The notes beneath the pieces were generated by a model. It was not told the DNA's origin and ran no database searches. It saw nothing but the letters and a program-made list of their open reading frames with translations. Source: Planctomycetota bacterium (lineage in GTDB: Bacteria > Planctomycetota > Phycisphaerae > Tepidisphaerales > Tepidisphaeraceae). From it: a stretch of 6,433 bases of DNA. Shown piece after piece: positions 1 to 5,176 of this stretch. How positions within the stretch are numbered: position 1 is the stretch's first letter; the number at the start of each line of letters is the position of its first letter. The translations under genes were made by a program, and so were the position numbers. The stretch covers positions 1 to 6,433 of the forward strand of contig JAKORQ010000620.1 of the NCBI GenBank assembly GCA_029777755.1, in the 5' to 3' direction.

Positions 1-1485
1 CGAATATTCCTCATCCCCGTGGGCGGCATGGAGCGGCGCAATGTCGCCGTGGAGTCGTTCGTGGCGCACGGGCTGCCGGCCGTCGCGAAGCAGCCGGTGG
101 AGCTTGAGATCCGCGTGCGCAACTACGCCGATGAGATCGCCAGCGATGTTCCTCTCACCGTGACTGATGGCAATCGCGAGATCTATCGCAACACGCTGGT
201 AGTGCCGGCCAACGGCTCGACGGTGGTGCGCGCGACAGCTCAATTTGACGTCCCGGGCTGCCACGTGCTCACCGCGCAGATTCGCCCAGATGGGCTGCCG
301 TTTGATGATCGCCGCGAACTGTCGGTGCTGGTGATGCCTCCGCTGGAGGTGCTGTTCATCAGCGGAGACGAGCGCGAAGGTGCGTTCCGCAAGGAGTCGG
401 ATTTCTTCCGGCTGGCGCTTTCACCATTTGCCACCAGTGGCGAGCAGGGGCCGGATCCCGCGAAACTCACCATCACTACTCCCGTCAGGTGGCAGCGTCT
501 CGATCCGCGCAAGCATCCGGTGGTGGTGCTGGCGAATGTGTCATCTCTCACTGAGTCGCAGGTAAGCGAGCTGGAGCAGTTTGTTTACTCTGGCGGCGGA
601 TTGCTCATCAGTACCGGAAACCTGGTGCAGGCGGAGAATTATAACACCCTCCTGTTTCGCGAGGGCAGCGGCATCCTGCCGGCCCGGCTGGGCAACTCGA
701 TGTCGGCACAGGCAACGGTGTCGATGGGGATAATCGGCCTGGAGATGTCGCATCCGCTGTTTCGCTTCCTGCGCGGGCGGCCAGACCCTGTGCCTACGGT
801 GACGATCACCCGTCACTTCCCGGTGACCACCAGCAGGTCGGATGCGCGAACCCTCATTACACTGGCCAGCGGCGAACCGCTGCTGCTGGAGCGCTCGGCC
901 GGCAAGGGAAAAGTGCTGCTTCTTACCTCCACGATCGATGCTGACTGGAACACGCTTCCGCTCTCGGGTTTTTACCTGCCGTTGATGCAGTCGATGGTCC
1001 GCTACCTGGCGGCCGCCCAGCTTCCCGAGTTGAACATCCGACAGGGGGACCCCATCTCGATCAACGTCGAGGGCGTGTCGGAAGATGCGCCGCCGAAGGT
1101 TCGCCGGCCGGACGGCAAGGAAGAGCCGATGGAGCTTCTGCCGTCTGTGTTGTCGTCGGAGCTGCGTTACACGCGCACGCAGATGGCCGGCCGATATGAG
1201 CTGAAGCTTAAGGTGGGCAATGAGCAGAAGAGCTGGACATTCATCTCCCGCCCGCCGACAGAGGAGTCTGACCTTACCAGCTATGACTCGCGCAAGCTCA
1301 CCAAGATCTGGTCGGAGCTGGACGTCACGGTGATTGATCCGCGCGATGGCGAATTGGCGAATTTTGTGGGCAAGGGCCGGGCAGGGCGGGAACTGTGGCT
1401 GCCGCTGGTGCTGATCGCCCTGGCGCTGCTGGGGATCGAGAGCTGGTTCGCCCGGCACTGCAGCTCTGAGAGCAGATCTACCTAG
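1..1485 (+). CDS. BatA/VWA-type membrane protein with GATase-like domain, C-terminal part (5'-truncated)
   Basis: The frame is open from base 1, so the gene begins upstream and the GTG at 19 is not its start; 494 codons are visible before the TAG at 1483-1485. Numbering from the first codon, residues about 15-115 look like an extracytoplasmic Ig/CARDB-type beta domain. Residues about 115-345 resemble the class I glutamine-amidotransferase-like fold of bacterial BatA-like proteins, with strand VVVLAN, a GGGLLIST turn and a GKGKVLLLTS strand. No cysteine sits at the expected nucleophile turn, so it is probably a non-catalytic fold. A further beta-rich part precedes one C-terminal membrane helix (WLPLVLIALALLGIESWFA) and a short charged tail. 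In known relatives the missing N-terminus carries two membrane helices and a von Willebrand A domain, and the gene follows MoxR ATPase and DUF58 genes. It would be inner-membrane anchored with a periplasmic bulk; the exact function of the family is unknown. Confidence 0.8.
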   Translation, partial: RIFLIPVGGMERRNVAVESFVAHGLPAVAKQPVELEIRVRNYADEIASDVPLTVTDGNREIYRNTLVVPANGSTVVRATAQFDVPGCHVLTAQIRPDGLPFDDRRELSVLVMPPLEVLFISGDEREGAFRKESDFFRLALSPFATSGEQGPDPAKLTITTPVRWQRLDPRKHPVVVLANVSSLTESQVSELEQFVYSGGGLLISTGNLVQAENYNTLLFREGSGILPARLGNSMSAQATVSMGIIGLEMSHPLFRFLRGRPDPVPTVTITRHFPVTTSRSDARTLITLASGEPLLLERSAGKGKVLLLTSTIDADWNTLPLSGFYLPLMQSMVRYLAAAQLPELNIRQGDPISINVEGVSEDAPPKVRRPDGKEEPMELLPSVLSSELRYTRTQMAGRYELKLKVGNEQKSWTFISRPPTEESDLTSYDSRKLTKIWSELDVTVIDPRDGELANFVGKGRAGRELWLPLVLIALALLGIESWFARHCSSESRST

Positions 1486-1651
1486 GGAAGTTCACCCAAT
1501 GGAGCGGGCGGTCCTCCACCCGCGGGAGATAAGGTGATCCTCGGCGAGATATGCGACATCAGAGCCACGAAACCGGAAGACGTCCACACAAAGCGACTGA
1601 GCGAGGAAGCGACGAAGGGAACATATAGGAAAAGGGCGTCGTTACGGATGC
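1486..1651. other. Convergent intergenic region holding repeat copy A
   Basis: These 166 bp lie between two converging genes, so no promoter is expected. They contain repeat copy A with its GC-rich hairpin near the left end. The rest has no convincing ORF. A heptamer AAGCGAC occurs twice within about 25 bp (around 1589-1615). No hairpin followed by a T-run is seen on either strand, so no classical intrinsic terminator could be assigned to either gene. Confidence 0.6.
1500..1541 (+). repeat. Interspersed repeat copy A with hairpin
   Basis: These 42 bp align to 5051-5091 with 34 identical columns, 7 mismatches and one 1-base gap. Both copies start TGGAG, contain GGGCGGTC, then GCGGGAG and TAAGG, and end ATCCT. 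Positions 1504-1511 (GCGGGCGG) pair with 1516-1523 (CCACCCGC) around a 4-base loop, with one C-A mismatch. The copy begins 14 bp after the upstream stop codon. After ATCCT a second short stretch (1541-1560, containing TCGGC and GATAT) loosely matches 5114-5137 in copy B, as if copy A had lost about 22 bp. Orientation is arbitrary. Confidence 0.65.
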
Positions 1652-2503
1652 TCATCCCCACTTTTTCAGCAATGGCAGCGGCGGTGTCTCTCCCGCATTG
1701 ATGCGCTTTCGCATGGTTGTCGGCGAGCAGCCGAAAGCCTGGGTGAAGCGCCGGGAGAAATGGAATTGGCTGCCAAAGCCGCACATCTCCGCGATCTCGC
1801 CGATCAGGTGATTGCTGCGGGCCAGCAACACCACCGCCCGGTCGAGCCGCGCCATGCGCACCGTCGCAGCCGGTGACAGGCCGGTGGTCGTGCGGAACAG
1901 TCGGCAGAGATGCTCGGGCGTAACCTTCGCCGCTCTTGCCAGCTCTGCCAGTGAGATATGGCTGGCCGGGTCGCCATCCAGACGCCGCTGGATATGCCGC
2001 AGGGCAGCATCCACTGGGGCAGGCAGCGACTCGCGCGGCACATCGCCGCTGTCGTACTCGCCATGCACAAACGCCGCCAGCATTTGCGTTACTGCGATGC
2101 GCCAGGGTGCTTCCTGCTTCCGGCCAGGCGTGAGCAGGTAGCGAAACAGGGCACGGAGAATATCGCCATCGCGCGGTTTGCGCACGAAGGGCCAACTCAC
2201 TACCGGTGGCCAACTTGCGGGGATGGAGAGTATGTCGAAATGAAAGAAGGCGTGTCGCGTCCGGCGGTTCTTGTCCCACTGGAAATGGTCCACTCCATTG
2301 GGGCGGCACAGCACGATTGACCCTTCCGGCGCCTCAACCTCCACGCTGTTCCAGCGGTATTGGGCGTCCCCCTCGATCATCCAGACAAATTCCCAGTCGC
2401 GCATCCGCCGCGGCCCGAAGGTAGCGCCGGGAAGGTAAGTCGCCACGTCGGCGCTCACCGGGTACTTCAGGCGAAGCTGGCAGAATTCGCAGCTCATCGT
2501 CAT
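1652..2503 (-). CDS. AraC-family transcriptional regulator with N-terminal cupin domain
   Basis: A 283-residue DNA-binding regulator of usual AraC/XylS length. Residues about 15-95 look like the cupin (AraC-type arabinose-binding fold) sensor, with strands around EFVWMIEGDAQYRW and a GVDHF turn followed by HAFFHFDI. Residues about 165-270 form the double helix-turn-helix: the first HTH at about 184-207 (SLAELARAAKVTPEHLCRLF), the second at about 233-256 (IGEIAEMCGFGSQFHFSRRF), then FGCSP and TTMRKR closing the domain, which matches the family signature. The start ATG (2503-2501) overlaps the aroA stop as ATGA, indicating translational coupling; a second in-frame ATG lies two codons on. No Shine-Dalgarno is visible. 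An N-terminal C5-x-x-C8 pair is a small oddity. Effector and target genes cannot be told. Regulators of this subtype often control sugar catabolism, so its coupling to aroA is unexpected. Confidence 0.9.
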   Translation of the reverse strand: MTMSCEFCQLRLKYPVSADVATYLPGATFGPRRMRDWEFVWMIEGDAQYRWNSVEVEAPEGSIVLCRPNGVDHFQWDKNRRTRHAFFHFDILSIPASWPPVVSWPFVRKPRDGDILRALFRYLLTPGRKQEAPWRIAVTQMLAAFVHGEYDSGDVPRESLPAPVDAALRHIQRRLDGDPASHISLAELARAAKVTPEHLCRLFRTTTGLSPAATVRMARLDRAVVLLARSNHLIGEIAEMCGFGSQFHFSRRFTQAFGCSPTTMRKRINAGETPPLPLLKKWG

Positions 2504-3804
2504 GTCTGCTGGCCGAGCCTGGCCAGGTCATCGAAGAAGCGGGGATAGGTCTTATTCACGCACTGGGCGTCCTTGATGACGATGCCGGACGCACGTGTCG
2601 CCACCACGCCAAAGCTCATCGCCATGCGGTGATCGTCATAGGTGTCGATGTGCGCTGCCTTCAGCTTCTCAGGCGGATGGATCGTCATGGTGTCACGCTC
2701 GATCTCCACCTCGGCGCCCAGCTTCTGTAGCTCATTGGACAAAGCCGCTATGCGATCCGTCTCCTTCACCCGCAGCGTGTGCAGGTCACGCATGGTGGTG
2801 GGGCCGTCGGCGAAGAGCGCCACGGCTGCGAGAGTTTGCGCCATGTCCGGCATGTCGCCCATCGAGACGTTGATTCCCTCAAGGCGCCCGGTTCCGGTGA
2901 TCGTGATGAAGTCCGGGCCGAACACCAGCTCCGCCCCCATCTGGTGCAGAAGATCGGCAAAGCCAACATCTCCCTGCAGACTCCGCTTGCCCAGCCCCTC
3001 GATCGTTACCTTTGCCCCCTCGCGGATGGCGGCGGCGGCCAGGAAATAGCTGGCATTCGACGCATCCGGCTCCACCACGTAATCGCGGGCGATATAGGAG
3101 CCCCGGGGTACATCGATGCGCTCGGGAATCTGCGTCTTCTCATTGCGCACCAGCTCGGGAGTGATCCCAAACTGATCCATCACACGCATGGTCATTGCCA
3201 CGTAAGGCCAACTGGTCTGCGGCCAGTCGAGCCTTACGCGCAGCTCATTGCGGGCGTAGGGGCCAACCTGGAGGACGGCCGATAGATACTGCGATGACTG
3301 CGCCGCCCCGAAATGCAGGTGTCCGCCGGGCAGGCGGTCGGCCAGTACGCGGATGGGTGGATAGTTTTCCCTGATGGGGTACTCGATGCGCACACCCAGG
3401 TTGCGCAGCATGGCGCCAAGCTGCCCGATGGGGCGTTCGCGCATGCGGGGGATGCCATCAAGGACATATTCGCCCTTGCCCAGCGAGCAGAGTGCCGTCA
3501 CAAAGCGAATGGTGGTACCGGAGTTGCCGCAGAACAGTTCCGCCGAGGATGCAGGGATGCGCCCCTTCTGGCCGACGACGCTGACAGTGCGCGCCGACTC
3601 ATCAAGCCTGACCTCAAAGCCAAGTTTGCGGAGAGAATCGAGCATCACCAGCGTGTCGTCAGCGAGAAGTACGTTACTGAGCGTGCTGGTGCCATCAGCC
3701 AGTGCCGCGAGGATGAGCGCGCGGTTGGTCAGGCTCTTGGAGCCTGGCGGGCTGATGGTTGCGTTAAACGGCTTTGTGAATGGCGTTGGAATTATGTCAC
3801 TCAT
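2500..3804 (-). CDS. aroA: 3-phosphoshikimate 1-carboxyvinyltransferase (EPSP synthase)
   Basis: Cytoplasmic enzyme joining phosphoenolpyruvate to shikimate-3-phosphate, the sixth step of the shikimate pathway to chorismate. The 434 residues are full length for the family. Visible landmarks are PGSKSLTNRA (K23, S24, R28), GNSGTTIRF (N94 to F101), RMRERPIGQL (R124), SSQYLSAVLQ (170-179), DASNASYFLAAAAI (247-260), DMPDMAQTL with the expected catalytic Asp at 320, RVKETDRI (K347, E348, R351), DDHRMAM (H392, R393) and K418 near the C-terminus. All main substrate-binding residues appear present. The residue matching E. coli Pro101 is Phe101. The ATG at 3804 gives the conserved N-terminus directly. 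No Shine-Dalgarno precedes it, but a TATACT box lies 10 bp upstream. It is 46 bp downstream of the SHOCT gene and overlaps the AraC-family gene by 4 bp. Confidence 0.97.
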   Translation of the reverse strand: MSDIIPTPFTKPFNATISPPGSKSLTNRALILAALADGTSTLSNVLLADDTLVMLDSLRKLGFEVRLDESARTVSVVGQKGRIPASSAELFCGNSGTTIRFVTALCSLGKGEYVLDGIPRMRERPIGQLGAMLRNLGVRIEYPIRENYPPIRVLADRLPGGHLHFGAAQSSQYLSAVLQVGPYARNELRVRLDWPQTSWPYVAMTMRVMDQFGITPELVRNEKTQIPERIDVPRGSYIARDYVVEPDASNASYFLAAAAIREGAKVTIEGLGKRSLQGDVGFADLLHQMGAELVFGPDFITITGTGRLEGINVSMGDMPDMAQTLAAVALFADGPTTMRDLHTLRVKETDRIAALSNELQKLGAEVEIERDTMTIHPPEKLKAAHIDTYDDHRMAMSFGVVATRASGIVIKDAQCVNKTYPRFFDDLARLGQQT

Positions 3805-3814
3805 CTGCGGCCGT

Positions 3815-3842
3815 AGTATAGCTGTCGTGGCGGCTGTGCGAA
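3815..3842 (-). promoter_or_regulatory. Candidate aroA promoter, near-leaderless
   Basis: Read on the minus strand, TTCGCA (3842-3837, 4 of 6 to the -35 consensus) is followed by 16 bp and TATACT (3820-3815, 5 of 6 to the -10 consensus). Only 10 bp separate the -10 box from the aroA ATG, so the predicted transcript would carry a leader of about 3-5 bases. It sits in the 46-bp gap between the SHOCT gene and aroA, so aroA could be transcribed on its own as well as by read-through. Prediction from consensus match only. Confidence 0.4.
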
Positions 3843-3850
3843 GTAGGGTG

Positions 3851-4126
3851 CTACACTTGCGGCGGATCGGTCGGCCGGAGCGATTCCGGCGGCTTGTCAG
3901 GCTTCTCTGTGGGCTTTCTCACAGTTGAGATGATCTGCTCCCGTAAGCGGTCATACTCTTCCTGTGTGATCTGGCCTCTCTGGAGCATCGAGCGCAGGTC
4001 GCCGAGCGTAAAGGTTTCGCCGCCGATGTCCGAGTCATCCGACCGGATGTAGCGGCGCAACATGGTCACGGCAAAGAATCCGGCCAGAATAATGGCAAAC
4101 AGGACCAGCAGCCAGACCATCAGCAT
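3851..4126 (-). CDS. Small SHOCT-domain membrane protein
   Basis: A 91-residue protein. Residues 3-23 form one hydrophobic helix (MVWLLVLFAIILAGFFAVTML) followed by RRYIR, which by the positive-inside rule puts the C-terminal part in the cytoplasm. Residues about 39-67 match the SHOCT (short C-terminal) domain: LGDLRSMLQRGQITQEEYDRLREQI, with the typical G-x-I-T-x-E-E-Y/F turn between two helices. The last 20 residues are proline-rich and probably unstructured. SHOCT domains are thought to mediate oligomerisation or protein contacts; the function of this small membrane form is unknown. It is divergent from the NifU-like gene and 46 bp upstream of aroA, so it is probably first in a SHOCT-aroA-AraC transcript. 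A second ATG two codons in is an alternative start. The start codon lies within a 6-bp inverted repeat. Confidence 0.8.
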   Translation of the reverse strand: MLMVWLLVLFAIILAGFFAVTMLRRYIRSDDSDIGGETFTLGDLRSMLQRGQITQEEYDRLREQIISTVRKPTEKPDKPPESLRPTDPPQV

Positions 4127-4137
4127 GGTTTCATGCT
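4122..4137. repeat. Perfect 6-bp inverted repeat over the SHOCT start codon and -10 box
   Basis: AGCATG (4122-4127) and CATGCT (4132-4137) are perfect complements around a 4-base spacer. The left arm contains the start codon of the minus-strand SHOCT gene and the right arm overlaps its predicted -10 box. It could be a small operator or, if transcription begins upstream, a hairpin hiding the start codon. A chance match of this size is possible. Confidence 0.35.
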
Positions 4138-4161
4138 AAAGTGGGCGTTTGGCACGGTCAA
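4133..4161 (-). promoter_or_regulatory. Candidate promoter of the SHOCT gene, leaderless
   Basis: Read on the minus strand, TTGACC (4161-4156, 5 of 6 to -35) is followed by exactly 17 bp and TAGCAT (4138-4133, 4 of 6 to -10). The -10 box ends 6 bp before the ATG at 4126, so transcription would start at or within about a base of the start codon, giving a leaderless mRNA. No Shine-Dalgarno is present, which fits. It lies in the divergent region shared with the NifU-like gene. Confidence 0.45.
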
Positions 4162-4175
4162 ACCGAAAGGTCGAT

Positions 4176-4204
4176 TTGTCGTTTGCACAGGCCGTTTCTA
4201 TACT
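4176..4204 (+). promoter_or_regulatory. Candidate promoter of the NifU-like gene and tadA
   Basis: TTGTCG (4176-4181, 4 of 6 to -35), 17 bp, then TATACT (4199-4204, 5 of 6 to -10). Transcription would start near 4211, leaving a leader of about 25 bases that includes a Shine-Dalgarno. It is back to back with, and not overlapping, the leftward promoter candidate of the SHOCT gene. Confidence 0.5.
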
Positions 4205-4226
4205 TTGAATTGGAGCCGGCGTTTTC

Positions 4227-4231
4227 GGGAG
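4227..4231 (+). promoter_or_regulatory. Shine-Dalgarno of the NifU-like gene
   Basis: GGGAG ends 4 bases before the ATG at 4236. It is the only clear Shine-Dalgarno sequence found before a start codon in this window and supports that start. Confidence 0.55.
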
Positions 4232-4235
4232 ACGA

Positions 4236-4499
4236 ATGTCCAACACAGCCGAGAAAACTTCTGAACAGCCAACCCTCTTCCAGCGGGTGGATGCCGCCAT
4301 TGACCTGATTCGCCCGGCCATCCAGGAGGATGGCGGTGACGTGGAACTGGTGGACGTTGAGGAGGATGGCACGGTAAAGATCCGCTTCCACGGAGCCTGT
4401 TGTGGCTGTCCCAGCGCTAACATGACGCTGTACCACGGCATCCGGCGCGTGCTGATGGACAAGGTGCCGGAAGTGCGCGAAGTTGTCGCCATCAACTGA
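4236..4499 (+). CDS. NifU C-terminal-domain iron-sulfur cluster protein
   Basis: An 87-residue protein made almost entirely of the NifU C-terminal domain, as in stand-alone Nfu proteins. It is expected to carry a 4Fe-4S cluster in the cytoplasm and pass it to apo-enzymes. Landmarks are VDAAIDLIRPAIQEDGGDVELVDV (residues 18-41), where I-R-P-x-I/L-x-x-D-G-G-D is the family signature, and GACCGCPSANMTL (53-65), which holds the cluster-binding C55-x-x-C58; an additional Cys sits at 56. There is no NifU N-terminal or A-type domain. The ATG is preceded by GGGAG. tadA follows at once, so the pair is likely co-transcribed. No sulfur-mobilising or SUF gene is visible nearby, so it probably acts as a general carrier. 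Identity is very secure; specific clients are unknown. Confidence 0.95.
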   Translation: MSNTAEKTSEQPTLFQRVDAAIDLIRPAIQEDGGDVELVDVEEDGTVKIRFHGACCGCPSANMTLYHGIRRVLMDKVPEVREVVAIN

Positions 4500-4512
4500 T
4501 GATCCCACGCAA

Positions 4513-4977
4513 GTGTCCGACTACACGAAGCTGATGCAACTGGCGCTCGACCAGGCCCGGCAGGCGGCCGAGGTCGACGAAGTGCCCATTGGCTGCATCA
4601 TCGTCCATGACCCCACCGGCGAGATCATCGGCAGGGGATTCAACCGACGCGAGAATGACGATGACCCCAGCGCCCATGCCGAGATTGTGGCGATGCGCGA
4701 GGCCGCCAGACGGCTGGGCTACTGGCGCCTGGTGGATTGCACGCTGGTGGTGACGCTTGAGCCATGCCCCATGTGCGCCGGGGCGATCGTCAATGCCCGT
4801 ATTGATCGCGTGGTCTACGGCTGCCGCGATCCCAAGGCCGGCGCCTGCCGCACCCTCTATCAGATCTGCGATGACCCCCGGCTCAACCACCGCGCCCAGG
4901 TGATCGAGGGCGTGCTCGCCGACGAGTGCGCGCAGATCCTCAAGGATTTCTTCGCGAAGAAGCGCCGGCAGGTGTAG
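4513..4977 (+). CDS. tadA: tRNA-specific adenosine deaminase
   Basis: Zinc deaminase converting A34 to inosine in the anticodon of tRNA-Arg(ACG), allowing one tRNA to read several codons. From the GTG at 4513 it has 155 residues, normal for TadA. Landmarks are EVPIGCIIV, the zinc ligand and proton shuttle of HAE (H55, E57), the zinc-binding PCPMC (C85, C88) inside VTLEPCPMCAGAI, VVYGCRDPKAGA, LNHRAQVIEGVLADEC and a basic end KKRRQV. The distinctive LNHR and GVLADEC segments favour TadA over cytidine or guanine deaminases. The start is uncertain: TTG at 4483 overlaps the upstream gene by 17 bp and GTG at 4513 leaves a 13-bp gap. GTG gives an N-terminus (MSDYTKLMQLALDQA) like that of Bacillus TadA; ATG at 4534 would begin right at the first helix. 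No clear Shine-Dalgarno supports any of them. Confidence 0.93.
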   Translation: MSDYTKLMQLALDQARQAAEVDEVPIGCIIVHDPTGEIIGRGFNRRENDDDPSAHAEIVAMREAARRLGYWRLVDCTLVVTLEPCPMCAGAIVNARIDRVVYGCRDPKAGACRTLYQICDDPRLNHRAQVIEGVLADECAQILKDFFAKKRRQV

Positions 4978-4978
4978 G

Positions 4979-5016
4979 GATGGCGGAATACCTGCGCCCG
5001 CCGGACCCCCGCCATC
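4979..5016 (+). terminator. Hairpin directly after tadA, possible transcription end
   Basis: GATGGCGG (4979-4986) and CCGCCATC (5009-5016) are a perfect 8-bp inverted repeat with a 22-base loop, beginning two bases after the tadA stop codon. No T-run follows, so it is not a classical intrinsic terminator. It may stabilise the 3' end or act with Rho. Confidence 0.3.
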
Positions 5017-5050
5017 TGATAGCCAACAACCAGAGCGGTTCCATCCAGTG

Positions 5051-5091
5051 TGGAGAGGGCGGTCTCCGTCTGCGGGAGGTAAGGAAATCCT
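5051..5091 (+). repeat. Interspersed repeat copy B with weak hairpin
   Basis: Partner of 1500-1541, in the same orientation and likewise downstream of a rightward gene and facing a leftward one. Here GAGGGCGG (5055-5062) can pair with CCGTCTGC (5066-5073) around a 3-base loop through Watson-Crick and G-U pairs with one A-G mismatch. Several of the changes relative to copy A fall in the stem, and most keep it paired or wobble-paired. The similarity may continue weakly to about 5137. Confidence 0.65.
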
Positions 5092-5176
5092 GCTGCCATT
5101 CTTGCCCTGATGATCGGCATGGATATCTGTCGAGTCATTGAGCACAGACGGCGGCATGACAAGGCAGCATATCCTC

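Larger units (their letters stand above)
4978..5176. other. Convergent intergenic region holding repeat copy B
   Basis: These 199 bp lie between the converging tadA and sulfatase genes. They contain a hairpin just after the tadA stop, repeat copy B, and a distant 7-bp inverted pair TGCTGCC (5091-5097) / GGCAGCA (5163-5169). Frames through it are open on the minus strand (one ORF runs back into the tadA antisense) but have no recognisable domain. No hairpin with a T-run is present. Confidence 0.6.

Noticed and set aside
19..21. GTG as the true start of the first gene
   Set aside because: The same frame is open to base 1, and the protein family has a long N-terminal part upstream.
541..1458. 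305-codon open frame on the minus strand
   Set aside because: It is antisense to the BatA-like gene, whose frame shows clear domains and a membrane helix. The antisense product is rich in Arg, Gln and His with no recognisable domain, typical of a GC-rich shadow frame.
1504..1523. Repeat A hairpin as an intrinsic terminator of the first gene
   Set aside because: The stem is good but is followed by GGGAGATAAGG and not by a T-run.
1589..1615. AAGCGAC direct repeats as a CRISPR or operator array
   Set aside because: Only two 7-bp copies are present and they are too short and too few for either.
1482..2309. 275-codon minus-strand frame overlapping the AraC-family gene
   Set aside because: It overlaps the AraC-family gene in another frame, has a low-complexity Ala/Pro/Arg composition and crosses repeat copy A. 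The AraC frame has full family signatures.
2779..3285. 168-codon plus-strand frame inside aroA
   Set aside because: It is antisense to aroA, where every catalytic motif is intact.
1500..5091. The two repeats as ends of a composite transposon carrying aroA, the NifU-like gene and tadA
   Set aside because: The genes between are ordinary housekeeping genes with uniform composition, no transposase is present, and the repeats are better explained as members of an intergenic family.
4492..5157. 221-codon minus-strand frame across tadA and repeat copy B
   Set aside because: It is antisense to the well-conserved tadA and continues into intergenic repeat DNA; no domain is recognisable.
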